64,000 nucleotides of DNA from Rariglobus sp041662485 (GCA_041662485.1 JBAZSJ010000024.1:1-64000), one strand, 5' to 3'; counted from the stretch's first letter, positions 36,085 to 43,539 are shown. A program made the numbers and translations. Notes: generated by a model from the sequence alone, not told the origin.

Positions 36085-36309
36085 TTAATTTTTACCAGCG
36101 GTGTCGGGCTTGGCGACTTGCTCGTTTGCGATGCGACCAATCAGACAGGCAACCTCAAGGGCGGCTACCGGTGGCAACTCCTTGAAGAGAGCATCGACGG
36201 TATGTTTGGTGACCTGCATAACGATCTTCGCGTCTTCTTCGCCGAGACGGGCGACAAGTTCGGCGCGAAGTGCGATAGCCCATAAATTGTGGTCTGGTTT
36301 TGTGATCAT
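36085..36309 (-). CDS. Hypothetical protein of the element
   Basis: 74 residues (MITKPDHNLWAIALRAELVA ... EQVAKPDTAGKN), helical and without recognised domain. Its ATG overlaps the upstream stop by 4 bp. Between a head-type gene block and the tape-measure gene, tailed phages usually carry tail chaperones. This protein has that position, but no sequence evidence for the role. Confidence 0.6.
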   Translation of the reverse strand: MITKPDHNLWAIALRAELVARLGEEDAKIVMQVTKHTVDALFKELPPVAALEVACLIGRIANEQVAKPDTAGKN

Positions 36310-37172
36310 GCGGCTTTCTTGTTTTTACTGACGACGCCCTGCGCGGCCTCCAACTCGGTGCGGGCCTCCTTGAGCAGCGGTTCGATCTTCGCGACGTGGG
36401 CGGCGGCGTTGTTGTAATAGCAGACCATGGGTTCGAGTTCTTCCTCGACCGCCTGACGCGGATCATTACCGCCAAGAAACACCGTGTGTCCCGGATAAAT
36501 ATCAGAGCTAAAGCTGGCGTATTTACGGGATAGTGCGGATCCCGCGAACAAGCGGCGGGCGTGCCCCTCACTGATGCCGAGATCAGAAACGCGGATTTTG
36601 AAAATCTGGAACGCAACATCGGCGAGTTCGCGGGTGAGTTCATTGGCCAATTGAGCCTTGGCAATGTTGGCATTCCCGGCGGCCATCATGAACATGCCAA
36701 GTTCTTCGAGCTTATTTTTTCGAAAATCGTCCACCGCTTTTTGGGCATCATCGACGATATTGCCGAGGTGCGAATACTTGGCCCAATAAGCCGTATCGTT
36801 CCCCATAGCCTGCACGCTGTTGCTGTAGTCGGTATTCAGCGCATGCAGCTTGGCATAGAGTTCCCATGCCTTCGTGAAGGGAACGGGCAGATTGGAAAAT
36901 CCGGCAGGAACGGGCGCCGACTTGGTTTTCTCGGGTCCCTTGGGTAACTCGATGTGGACTCCACGCTTGTCGGCATGCCCAAGGATTTGAGCCTGACGAG
37001 CATCAACGAGCAGTGCCGCCATTGATTTGGTCACCTCGAGCACATCCCCGGGTTCACGGTGTGAAGGAGTTCTCTCGGACCATTCACTGACGGAAGCAGT
37101 GGTGAGCATTTTTACGCGGACGGTTTTGCCGGGACGAAGAATTTCGGGTTTTAGGAAACTGAGGAAGCTCAT
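36306..37172 (-). CDS. Hypothetical phage-type protein
   Basis: 288 residues. The N-terminal part (KMLTTASVSEWSERTPSHRE, PGDVLEVTKSMAALLVDARQ) has a small beta-domain pattern seen in phage head-tail proteins. The rest is a long helical region (about 100-220) and a C-terminal coiled coil ending in SKNKKAA. It is not a recognisable major capsid or portal protein. It follows the prohead protease by 16 bp and is coupled to the 74-residue gene. A head or head-tail role is suggested only by position. Confidence 0.6.
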   Translation of the reverse strand: MSFLSFLKPEILRPGKTVRVKMLTTASVSEWSERTPSHREPGDVLEVTKSMAALLVDARQAQILGHADKRGVHIELPKGPEKTKSAPVPAGFSNLPVPFTKAWELYAKLHALNTDYSNSVQAMGNDTAYWAKYSHLGNIVDDAQKAVDDFRKNKLEELGMFMMAAGNANIAKAQLANELTRELADVAFQIFKIRVSDLGISEGHARRLFAGSALSRKYASFSSDIYPGHTVFLGGNDPRQAVEEELEPMVCYYNNAAAHVAKIEPLLKEARTELEAAQGVVSKNKKAA

Positions 37173-37187
37173 GATGTTTTTTGATGG

Positions 37188-37787
37188 TTAGATGATGATA
37201 CCTAGACGGGCTGCGAGATGACGGTCTCGAGCACATGGTTGCCAAGATGAGTGCGGATCAGAACGACGACGGGCTTCGAGCGTGTTATCCGGATATGCCG
37301 GCGCCGCACAGGGATTGATTTCCAGTAGCGTCGCGGACGTGATCGTCCGAAGTTCTGTGCCATCGGCATTCTTAGTCCAAGAATCTCCGCCAGCATCAAC
37401 GATAAACTCGAAACTTGCTCCAGTGATCACGCCGGCGTTGACGAGGCGGTGAAGGTCGGTGGCGGCACTCGTGCCAGGCAGCTGACAGGACCAATCCAAT
37501 CCCGCACCCGAATCGTTGACGCTGAGCCCACCGGCGGGCCATCGCCCGATACAATTCAGCGGATTATCGCTCTTATGTCCGGCGGTCAAAATGATGTCAC
37601 CACGACTTGCGAGGGAGTGCTTGAAAACACCAGGTGCCATGACTTCGAAGAATTGACGTCGTCCCTCGGATATGAGGGAGCTTTTGACGTTGTAGCGGAT
37701 CATCCCGCGAAGAGTTTTCGACGCGTCTTTACCCTCGGCTGAAAGCGAGAGCACACGTGAATTTAGGAATCGGCGTTCGACTGGCAT
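37188..37787 (-). CDS. HK97-family prohead protease
   Basis: 199 residues. The fold signature of phage prohead proteases is visible: LRGMIRYNVKSSLISEGRRQ, FFEVMAPGVFKHSL, ILTAGHKSDNPLNCIGRWPA (catalytic His region), then GVITGASFEFIVDAGG (with the Ser region GASFEF) and LLEINPCAAPAYPDNTLEAR. These enzymes cleave scaffold and capsid N-termini during head maturation. No capsid substrate gene follows, which is odd. The last about 25 residues look less conserved. Confidence 0.8.
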   Translation of the reverse strand: MPVERRFLNSRVLSLSAEGKDASKTLRGMIRYNVKSSLISEGRRQFFEVMAPGVFKHSLASRGDIILTAGHKSDNPLNCIGRWPAGGLSVNDSGAGLDWSCQLPGTSAATDLHRLVNAGVITGASFEFIVDAGGDSWTKNADGTELRTITSATLLEINPCAAPAYPDNTLEARRRSDPHSSWQPCARDRHLAARLGIII

Positions 37788-37789
37788 GG

Positions 37790-38041
37790 TCAGACTTTAA
37801 CGGAACCCCATGGACGACCGCCACGGGCGTATGCGCCCGATGAGGACAAACCTCCTTTTTTCGTGGCGTAGAAGACGGCGGCATCGACTTTCGTGATGCT
37901 CCACGTCTTCGCTCCGAGCTGAACGGCGGGCAGTTGCCCGCGCTTGATCAGCCTCAAAATCGTTTTGCGGCTGCATCCCCAGAAGCGGGCAAGATCGGCA
38001 TGATGCCAACACTCGCAGGGAAGTGAAATCGCCTCGTGCAT
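37790..38041 (-). CDS. Small HTH_17/excisionase-type protein
   Basis: 83 residues. HADLARFWGCSRKTILRLIK followed by RGQLPAVQLGAKTWSITKVD is a MerR-like/HTH_17 DNA-binding domain as in excisionases and AlpA. The C-terminal tail is glycine-rich. It lies between the small terminase and the protease genes, an unusual location for an excisionase, so a packaging or late-gene regulator is possible. Confidence 0.65.
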   Translation of the reverse strand: MHEAISLPCECWHHADLARFWGCSRKTILRLIKRGQLPAVQLGAKTWSITKVDAAVFYATKKGGLSSSGAYARGGRPWGSVKV

Positions 38042-38048
38042 CTGTCGG

Positions 38049-38414
38049 TCAAAGGTCTCTGAATTCGTTGGCCGATTCGGGCTCTGGTATCTGAACGCGC
38101 GAACGCGCCGCCGGCGTCATCCCAAGTTCGCCAAGGCAGCTCCGTAACTGCGTCATCTCGGCGGCACTGGCATCGCCTTTGCGGGCCTTCGCCCACAATC
38201 GGGCGGCCAGCTCAACTATCACCGCGTCGCAGTCCTGGAGCACGCCTTCAGGCGCGAGTCTCACAAGGTCGTCCCAGCAATTCGCCACGGCACACGGGAG
38301 CCGCGGGCGGGTTGTGAGCGGGCCCCGTGGGGCGGGTTCTTTTGAAGGATCGCGTCCGGCTGATTTCCGGTAACGAGGGTTCAGGAGGTGGGTTGGTTTT
38401 CGGTGAGCGGGCAT
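38049..38414 (-). CDS. Phage terminase small subunit (P27-like)
   Basis: 121 residues. Basic N-terminus (PAHRKPTHLLNPRYRKSAGR) and C-terminal signature LRSCLGELGMTPAARSRVQI are typical of P27-type small terminases, which bind packaging sites and recruit the large subunit. The HNH nuclease gene upstream is the usual partner in HK97-like packaging modules. The large subunit is missing from the element. Satellites that redirect helper packaging typically keep just a small terminase. Confidence 0.75.
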   Translation of the reverse strand: MPAHRKPTHLLNPRYRKSAGRDPSKEPAPRGPLTTRPRLPCAVANCWDDLVRLAPEGVLQDCDAVIVELAARLWAKARKGDASAAEMTQLRSCLGELGMTPAARSRVQIPEPESANEFRDL

Positions 38415-38584
38415 AGATTTTTGAATTTTGAAGTCTGCACGTAAGAAAGAACCTCAAGGTTCGGTGTGGGGGCTAAGCTCCTAGACTTTTGACTAGCCCC
38501 CCGGTCTCAGGCGTCGATTGCGCTGTATTACGCGCATTATCGGGGTTCGCCAAAGAGCGGGGTGCATGGTCGGAGGCAGGGGGC

Positions 38585-39019
38585 TTAATTTGGTTTCTTT
38601 GGTTCTGCATCATGACTAAACAGGTGGGCGGTCGGCTCCCCTCGTCGCTCCATACCCTCAACGCGAGCATGGCAACGGGTGCAGAGCGGGCGGCAGTTGG
38701 TGTCGGTAAGGCCAAGATCAAGGCGTTCGGCCAATGGAATAACGTGGTGGATGGCCTGGGTCATGGCAGGCAGGGCGGTGTGCAGGCTGAACGGGTCGCA
38801 GCAAAGCGGATGCTGAGCCCTGAACCATGAGCGAAAGCGTTGCCACGGCTGGCTGTCACGGAAGCGGGCGACTGCGGCAAGTGCGGGATCAGCGCGACGG
38901 CGTTGGTCGTATCGGGCTGAGGACGTGGGTTGGCTGGCGTGAGCTGGGCAACGGGAGCCGATGGTGATGAGCACACCGCAGCCGGGGTGTGAGCAGGGTT
39001 TATGAGGGGATGATGGCAT
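38585..39019 (-). CDS. HNH endonuclease
   Basis: 144 residues. N-terminal zinc-binding Cys/His cluster (CSHPGCGVLITIGSRCPAH), then SARYDQRRR, a helix (FRDSQPWQRFRSWFRAQHPL), and the HNH core IHHVIPLAERLDLGLTDTNC followed by LCTRCHARVEG. Such nucleases sit beside small terminases in HK97-type phages and assist DNA cleavage for packaging. The gene starts about 120 bp from the helicase stop, across the iteron-like cluster. Confidence 0.85.
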   Translation of the reverse strand: MPSSPHKPCSHPGCGVLITIGSRCPAHASQPTSSARYDQRRRADPALAAVARFRDSQPWQRFRSWFRAQHPLCCDPFSLHTALPAMTQAIHHVIPLAERLDLGLTDTNCRPLCTRCHARVEGMERRGEPTAHLFSHDAEPKKPN

Positions 39020-39042
39020 GGTTTGGTTGTCAGTTTTTGTTC

Positions 39043-39137
39043 ACCCTACACACCCCACGCCCTATATATAGGGGCGTAGGGTCGTAGGGTAACCCTACGC
39101 ATAGGGTTACCGTAGGGTGTGCGTAGGGTCGTAGGGT
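39043..39137. promoter_or_regulatory. Iteron-like GTAGGGT cluster, putative replication origin
   Basis: About eight copies of GTAGGGT or its complement lie in 95 bp: near 39043, 39076, 39084, 39092, 39102 (partial), 39112, 39123 and 39131. Within it, GGTAACCCTA and TAGGGTTACC form a perfect 10-bp inverted repeat (39088-39111, loop CGCA), and CCCTATATATAGGG is a 14-bp AT-centred palindrome (about 39060-39073). It starts right at the stop of the helicase gene. Iterons plus an AT-rich core beside a replication gene fit an origin; an operator for the packaging genes is the alternative. Confidence 0.55.
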
Positions 39138-40621
39138 CATGGTGCCTTCCTCTCCCAGTAACCCATGCCAACGTCTTTGATGACGCTGGCTTTCTTCATG
39201 CGTGTGAACCACTTCTCTCCTGCCTTCTGGCCAACTCGACGAGCATCCTCAATTTTCTTGCAGACTTCGGCATAGCGTAGGCGGTTGCCGCAAAACACTT
39301 CTTCCGCGAGCTGGATCAGGTCGGCCTCTATTTCGGCCTCGCGTAGGGTAACTTTGGACGCGGTGGAGACGTGCATTCCGGCATCGTCTGACCATGTGAA
39401 GCGGGGCCCGTCCTTCTCAAGGATCGGTGCGCCGCGCTGCTTTTCGCTGAAGACAACGGTAACCTCATCGGCCTTGCGAAGACGTAGGTTGGACTCGGCC
39501 TTGCGTTCAAGCTGCGAGCCGAGGTGACCGCGCATCTTGCCTGAGTCGGCGCCGGGGTTCTCGTGAATGACAGACAGAATCGGGCAGTCGTATTTGATGG
39601 CCAGGCCATGCAACTCGGCAACGAAGGCGTTGCTTTCGTCTGCGTCGTTCACGTCCGTTACCAGATCAGCGGCGCCGTCGATGATCAGGCCATGAATGCC
39701 GCCCTCCTTCTCACCGTCAGCCAAAACATCCAAAAGGACGCTGCGTAAGTCTGGTGCCGAGAAGCCGGCGAGTGCATACGAAAACAGCCAAGCGGGGGCT
39801 TCCGTATCATCCCAACCGGCACGGCGTAGGGCGCGGCGCATATGCCGGTCGTGGTCAAAAGGGCTCTGTTCGGTGTCGAGGTAGATCAGTATCCGGCCGT
39901 CCGGTGGCGATGACGTAACCCCGAGAGTGTCTTTTCCGGTGATTTGATAATGCGCGCAGACGGCGGCGGAAACGACTCCGCCCATGAATGCGCTTTTTCC
40001 AGCCTTTGCCTGAGCGATGATATTGGTCAGATTCCCGGGCGTGCAGACGGGTTTCCCGTTGATGAGGAAACGCGGAACCGGTTCGACCGGCGGAGTGGAG
40101 AAATTGAAACGACGATCTATCAGGCGTTGGCGTAAGGCATCAGGATTTATTTCCGTGGGCAGCGTCTTGCGCCATTCATCGACGCGGTCGAACCCCATGA
40201 TTTCGAGGGCGTGAAAATAAAGGGACTGCCGGTCTTGCAGCCAGTGCAGGCTGTCGCCGTCGCCCGCGGTGACATACGCCATGCCGATGGCCTCAACCTC
40301 ATCGCGGGTCTTGGCTTTGACCATCCGCTTCCAAATCTCGCGATGCCGATACGTCTCGAAAGCGACAGGCTGGAGCGCGCGGCATTGGTTCAGCCGGTCG
40401 AGCGTTCCGTCGATGACGATGGCGGCAATGAAGCGGGCCTCGCGGTCGCCGGGAGCTATGACCGGGAGCAACGGTGTAGGCGGTTCAGGCCGCACGAGTT
40501 CGCCGGCCTTGCGTGCCTTCTCGATGGCTTGCTGGGCAGATGCGCGGGCGGTAAATTCTTCATCATCGGGCCTCCACTCGCATTCGTTGACGGCCTGTAA
40601 AACCTCTTCCTCCTCATTCAT
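39137..40621 (-). CDS. DnaB/RepA-like replicative helicase ATPase
   Basis: 494 residues from ATG 40621. The N-terminal part (DREARFIAAIVIDGTLDRLN, FETYRHREIWKRMV) resembles the DnaB N-terminal domain. The core is a RecA/AAA_25-type ATPase with Walker A IIAQAKAGKSAFMGG (about residue 210), an ILIYLDTEQSPFD strand, Walker B GLIIDGAADLV, and a sensor-like LSVIHENPGADSG. The C-terminal about 90 residues may form a winged helix. It is likely the element's replication helicase. The start is supported by the ATGA overlap with the 48-residue gene. Confidence 0.8.
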   Translation of the reverse strand: MNEEEEVLQAVNECEWRPDDEEFTARASAQQAIEKARKAGELVRPEPPTPLLPVIAPGDREARFIAAIVIDGTLDRLNQCRALQPVAFETYRHREIWKRMVKAKTRDEVEAIGMAYVTAGDGDSLHWLQDRQSLYFHALEIMGFDRVDEWRKTLPTEINPDALRQRLIDRRFNFSTPPVEPVPRFLINGKPVCTPGNLTNIIAQAKAGKSAFMGGVVSAAVCAHYQITGKDTLGVTSSPPDGRILIYLDTEQSPFDHDRHMRRALRRAGWDDTEAPAWLFSYALAGFSAPDLRSVLLDVLADGEKEGGIHGLIIDGAADLVTDVNDADESNAFVAELHGLAIKYDCPILSVIHENPGADSGKMRGHLGSQLERKAESNLRLRKADEVTVVFSEKQRGAPILEKDGPRFTWSDDAGMHVSTASKVTLREAEIEADLIQLAEEVFCGNRLRYAEVCKKIEDARRVGQKAGEKWFTRMKKASVIKDVGMGYWERKAP

Positions 40622-40764
40622 CTGGCCCCCTTTCGCCGGTCGCGGCGCGATTTGCGGTGCAACTTGAGCCAGCGGCAAGGGCCACACCAAGCGACGGCAG
40701 TCCACCCCGTGGCGACGGCGCGATCAATCTTGCGTTGGCCGGTGCGTGATACGCGGGCGCTCAT
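40618..40764 (-). CDS. Tiny basic Cys-containing protein
   Basis: 48 residues (MSARVSRTGQRKIDRAVATG, then WCGPCRWLKLHRKSRRDRRK). The ATG overlaps the stop of the upstream gene by 4 bp, and its stop overlaps the helicase ATG by 4 bp, so it sits in a continuous chain of coupled genes and fills the only gap in it. The CxxC and very basic tail suggest nucleic-acid binding. It is too small for most automatic gene finders. Confidence 0.6.
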   Translation of the reverse strand: MSARVSRTGQRKIDRAVATGWTAVAWCGPCRWLKLHRKSRRDRRKGAR

Positions 40765-41096
40765 TTCATGACCTCCTCATTACTGGTCACCGTGAGAGCA
40801 TGGCAGTAGACGGCCTTTTGCTCAGAAGGCTCGAGCGCGCGAAACGTGGCAGAGTTGCGGACGAACCGCGCTAGATCGCAAAACAGCTCATCCGTCAAAC
40901 GGGCAGCGTTTTCCAGTGTTTGCGCATGCTTTGGGCCGTGGCGGTGAATGTCGGTCTTGATACCGATAATTGCCGAGGCACGAATGACCATGAGACTGTC
41001 CATGACCGTCGCGTCGACTTCGGTTGCACTGCTGTAGTAAACGAAAAGCGCGGGATGATTTCGGGCGGTCGCGATGATTTTTTCGTCGGGGTTCAT
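40761..41096 (-). CDS. Hypothetical protein of the element
   Basis: 111 residues from ATG 41096 (MNPDEKIIATARNHPALFVY), in a coupled gene chain (4-bp overlap upstream, overlap downstream with the tiny basic gene). Mostly helical, without a recognised domain. Position in the replication block before the helicase suggests a replication or regulatory accessory, as inference only. Confidence 0.6.
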   Translation of the reverse strand: MNPDEKIIATARNHPALFVYYSSATEVDATVMDSLMVIRASAIIGIKTDIHRHGPKHAQTLENAARLTDELFCDLARFVRNSATFRALEPSEQKAVYCHALTVTSNEEVMK

Positions 41097-41284
41097 CGCG
41101 CACGCTCCTTGAGGGATTTCGCGTATCCTTCGCACGCGGCAAGATGGGCGCACGTCTCAGCGGTGACGAACTCGGCGATGGTGCAACCAGAGGCCTTAGA
41201 CGCCTCCAGCAGGACCGTGAGCTGGGCGCTCGAGAACGTGACGTAAATCGGCGAGACGAGCGTTGGGGCCTTTTTCGCGCTCAT
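41093..41284 (-). CDS. Hypothetical small protein of the element
   Basis: 63 residues (MSAKKAPTLVSPIYVTFSSA, then a helix QLTVLLEASKASGCTIAEFV). The beta-strand followed by helices could be a ribbon-helix-helix DNA-binding fold. It overlaps both neighbours by 4 bp. The prediction is from pattern only. Confidence 0.55.
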   Translation of the reverse strand: MSAKKAPTLVSPIYVTFSSAQLTVLLEASKASGCTIAEFVTAETCAHLAACEGYAKSLKERAR

Positions 41285-41526
41285 CGCGCACCCCCACGAA
41301 GCGCAGCGGTTTCGATCTTGGCCCCGCCAGTGCGGCCCTCGAGAAATTCCTCGATCATGCGCCGGGAGTAGAGCTTGTGTTTGATGCCGGGAACGGCACG
41401 AAGCAGACCCTTTTTTTCCAGACGCCAGCGCGTCACGGCTGAGATGCCGAGGAGTGTTTCAACCTCCCCGCCGTGGTAGGCCAGTTTTTCAACCGCATGG
41501 CTTGGGGCGGGTATGTTTGTTATCAT
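41281..41526 (-). CDS. HTH_17/MerR-like regulator
   Basis: 81 residues from ATG 41526 (MITNIPAPSHAVEKLAYHGG). EVETLLGISAVTRWRLEKKG followed by KLYSRRMIEEFLEGRTGG is a winged-helix pattern like AlpA/excisionase. It is the first gene of the replication-block chain, like the AlpA/Stl-type regulators of satellites. The 216 bp upstream of it hold no gene and presumably the promoter. Confidence 0.65.
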   Translation of the reverse strand: MITNIPAPSHAVEKLAYHGGEVETLLGISAVTRWRLEKKGLLRAVPGIKHKLYSRRMIEEFLEGRTGGAKIETAALRGGAR

Positions 41527-41742
41527 GGTATAGCGTTGGTTTTCATCTGACGCCACGACTATACGGAGATTTTCATTAGCCCTTTTTCGCGTTTCCAAAA
41601 CACCCATCCAAATTTCCAAACGACGATAAAATCGGGGCGCAAAAAAACGGGTGATGGCGTCAAAACGCCAAAGCACCCGCTAAGATTTCCAGTGTTTTTT
41701 ATTGACCGGTATTTTTGCTTTATACCACCACCTATCAAAAAA

Positions 41743-42189
41743 TCACGGGGACTTCATTCTGCTCTTCCTCGGGCTACTGCTGCGCAACTTAATCTCCCCT
41801 GCGATGTTTTCATGAATGCATTTAAAGCATCCTTTCTGCTGAAGCGCCTTTTTCCAAATCTGTTCGAATTCACTCGCATTCAGCACTTCACGCATATATT
41901 TTTTAAGCGTCTTGCCCGTTACCCCAAGCTCCGCCTTGAGATCCTCTAGTGACCACATGGTTGGCACGTGGACATTATTCCACATGGCCCCCTGACACGT
42001 AAGCAGAAGCTGCTTCGCGCGTAGGATTGCCGAATCATCTGAGCTTCCAGCGGCTGCAAATGGAGCGGCGATAATCGCGAGATGGATAGCACCGGGAAAG
42101 GAATTAAGGGCAAAAGCCCGATCCCCACGACTGGGATCATTCACTCCGGGCATTTCAGCGAGTTGGGGACTGCTTTTTTTGGGACTCAT
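41743..42189 (-). CDS. Hypothetical, possible DNA-binding protein
   Basis: 148 residues. The C-terminal half (MWSLEDLKAELGVTGKTLKK, YMREVLNASEFEQIWKKALQ) looks like a winged helix or HTH, and the tail is basic (SSSPRKSRMKSP). The N-terminal half holds an alanine-rich hydrophobic stretch. It lies 6 bp downstream of the integrase stop and may be co-transcribed with it; a repressor or directionality role is possible. Confidence 0.55.
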   Translation of the reverse strand: MSPKKSSPQLAEMPGVNDPSRGDRAFALNSFPGAIHLAIIAAPFAAAGSSDDSAILRAKQLLLTCQGAMWNNVHVPTMWSLEDLKAELGVTGKTLKKYMREVLNASEFEQIWKKALQQKGCFKCIHENIAGEIKLRSSSPRKSRMKSP

Positions 42190-42195
42190 AATGTT

Positions 42196-43365
42196 TCAAA
42201 AGTTCACCTTCTCCATCTGAGCAATTGAGTGCGGGCGCCGGTGATGGGCGTAGGTCTTCATCAACAGCGCCCCGCCGTCGGCATGGCCCAACCACGCGGC
42301 AACGGTCGGGATGTCCACGCCAGCTTCGATGCAGGTAGTGGCGAAAGCATCGCGCAAATCGTGATGCGTGAGGCGCGGAGATCCAACCTTGGCGCAGGCT
42401 CGGTCAAGACTCAGCTGCGCCTCATTGACGGCCAATACGGGAGAGGCGGGGTCAATGTATGGCTTTCCATCGATTGCCACCTCTGCGGCCTTCTGGCGTC
42501 TCGCCAGGATGCGCTCCAGAAGTTCACGGGTGGACTTGCTCAACGGCACTTCACGGGTTGCGGCCTCTGTCTTCGTTCCCCGCACGCGAATAATACCGCG
42601 CACGGTGTCCACGTCTTGCCAGCGCACGCCGGCGGCTTCACCTTTGCGGCACCCGGTGAAGGCGAGGAACCGGCAGAAGTCGGCAATTTCCACCCCCCAC
42701 CCTCCCCGCCTGTTTGAATTTTCAATCTCCGCGTAAATTTCGTGAAGCTTCGACACGTCGGGTAGATCCGGCTTACGCGGCTTGTCTTTCGCCTTCACTC
42801 CGCGAGCGGAAAGCACGTTGCCGTGCAGCGCGCCCGCTTCAACGGCCATGTCGATCATCTTGCGTAGCGCGTCCACCGCTTTGTTGAATCGGCCAGAGGA
42901 ACGACCGGCGGTCTTCAGTGATTCGTTTTTTGCCCCCGGCGGTTTGAATCCGGTGCCAACCGTCAAAACGCGATCCCGCCACTTCTCAACTGATGCGCGG
43001 GTGATTTCGTCGGGGCGCAGATCACTGAATCCCGCCCACGTTTTTTCGATGAAGTCGATATTCCCTAGATACACATTTCGTGTCCGCTCTCCAATGTCGG
43101 CTCGATCTTTTACGCGCTGACGGTGAAGCGTGAGCAGATCACGCATTTTGGAAACTCCGGCCTTGGTATTTGCGGCAGCCTTACGTCCACGCTCGTTGCG
43201 AGCCTTGTGCTCGGCAAACCGAGTGCGGGCCACCTCCAGCAAATCCGTTTCGAGCGGGATAAACTTTGTCTTGCCGCCGGCCGAAAATCTCCCGTAGTAA
43301 CGCCCTCCCCTATGCCTGAGAAGGCCGGGGGTTTTAGTTCTTTGCCATGTCTTCGGAGTAATCAT
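42196..43365 (-). CDS. int: Tyrosine-type site-specific integrase
   Basis: 389 residues. The core-binding domain is at about 60-165. The catalytic domain has Arg in AFTGCRKGEAAGVRWQDVD, then the HxxR box in LTHHDLRDAFATTC, and the C-terminal H..Tyr in AAWLGHADGGALLMKTYAHH. The Arg, His, Arg, His and Tyr set looks complete, so the enzyme is probably active. The gene ends the element at the intact tRNA side, with arm-type repeats between it and attR. Confidence 0.92.
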   Translation of the reverse strand: MITPKTWQRTKTPGLLRHRGGRYYGRFSAGGKTKFIPLETDLLEVARTRFAEHKARNERGRKAAANTKAGVSKMRDLLTLHRQRVKDRADIGERTRNVYLGNIDFIEKTWAGFSDLRPDEITRASVEKWRDRVLTVGTGFKPPGAKNESLKTAGRSSGRFNKAVDALRKMIDMAVEAGALHGNVLSARGVKAKDKPRKPDLPDVSKLHEIYAEIENSNRRGGWGVEIADFCRFLAFTGCRKGEAAGVRWQDVDTVRGIIRVRGTKTEAATREVPLSKSTRELLERILARRQKAAEVAIDGKPYIDPASPVLAVNEAQLSLDRACAKVGSPRLTHHDLRDAFATTCIEAGVDIPTVAAWLGHADGGALLMKTYAHHRRPHSIAQMEKVNF

Positions 43366-43463
43366 GTCCTTTCTTATGGTTTCAGCGTTAGCCCGCTAAA
43401 ACTGTGAAATTGACTGTGAAATGAAGCAATAGCAGAGTCCTAAGTCATTAGTTCCGATGGATA
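43366..43463. promoter_or_regulatory. Right-arm region with TGTGAAA direct repeat
   Basis: ACTGTGAAATTGACTGTGAA (43401-43420) is a direct repeat with 12-bp period matching the left-arm pair at 31051-31070. The region also contains the integrase promoter (minus strand) and any promoter now driving the reconstituted tRNA; no clear -35/-10 is seen. Confidence 0.5.
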
Positions 43464-43502
43464 TGGGTCGATAGCTCAACGGTAGAGCAGCATCCTTTTA
43501 AG
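43464..43502 (+). repeat. attR core within tRNA-Lys
   Basis: A 39-bp exact copy of 30887-30925. It supplies the 5' half of the complete tRNA gene at the right border. Confidence 0.85.
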
Positions 43503-43539
43503 TTGTTGGTTCCGGGTTCGAATCCCGGTCGACCCACCA
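43465..43539 (+). tRNA. tRNA-Lys (UUU)
   Basis: 75 nt including an encoded CCA. Perfect 7-bp acceptor stem (GGGTCGA/TCGACCC), D stem GCTC/GAGC, and T arm CCGGG-TTCGAAT-CCCGG. The anticodon loop CTTTTAA gives anticodon UUU. The anticodon stem GCATC/GTTGT has one U-U mismatch and a G-U pair. The 5' 38 nt are identical to the truncated copy at the left end of the element. Confidence 0.92.

Larger units (their letters stand above)
30887..43502. mobile_element. Integrated element of 12.6 kb in tRNA-Lys (satellite-like or deleted prophage)
   Basis: The element is bounded by a 39-bp direct repeat (30887-30925 and 43464-43502) consisting of the first half of a tRNA-Lys(UUU) gene. The tyrosine integrase gene lies next to the right end. 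Right to left on the minus strand the cargo is: integrase, small regulators, DnaB/RepA-like helicase, iteron-like cluster, HNH nuclease, small terminase, HTH protein, prohead protease, unknown genes, tape-measure protein, small regulators, and a TerB-BRCT protein. There is no large terminase, portal, major capsid, tail-fibre or lysis gene. Base composition looks less GC-rich than the flanks by eye. Confidence 0.85.

Noticed and set aside
35943..36140. 65-codon minus-strand frame before the tape-measure gene
   Set aside because: Low-complexity, overlaps the end of the 74-residue gene out of frame, and looks like a shadow.
36306..37172. 288-residue protein as major capsid protein
   Set aside because: It follows the prohead protease, as a capsid gene would, but its sequence shows no HK97 capsid pattern and is largely helical.
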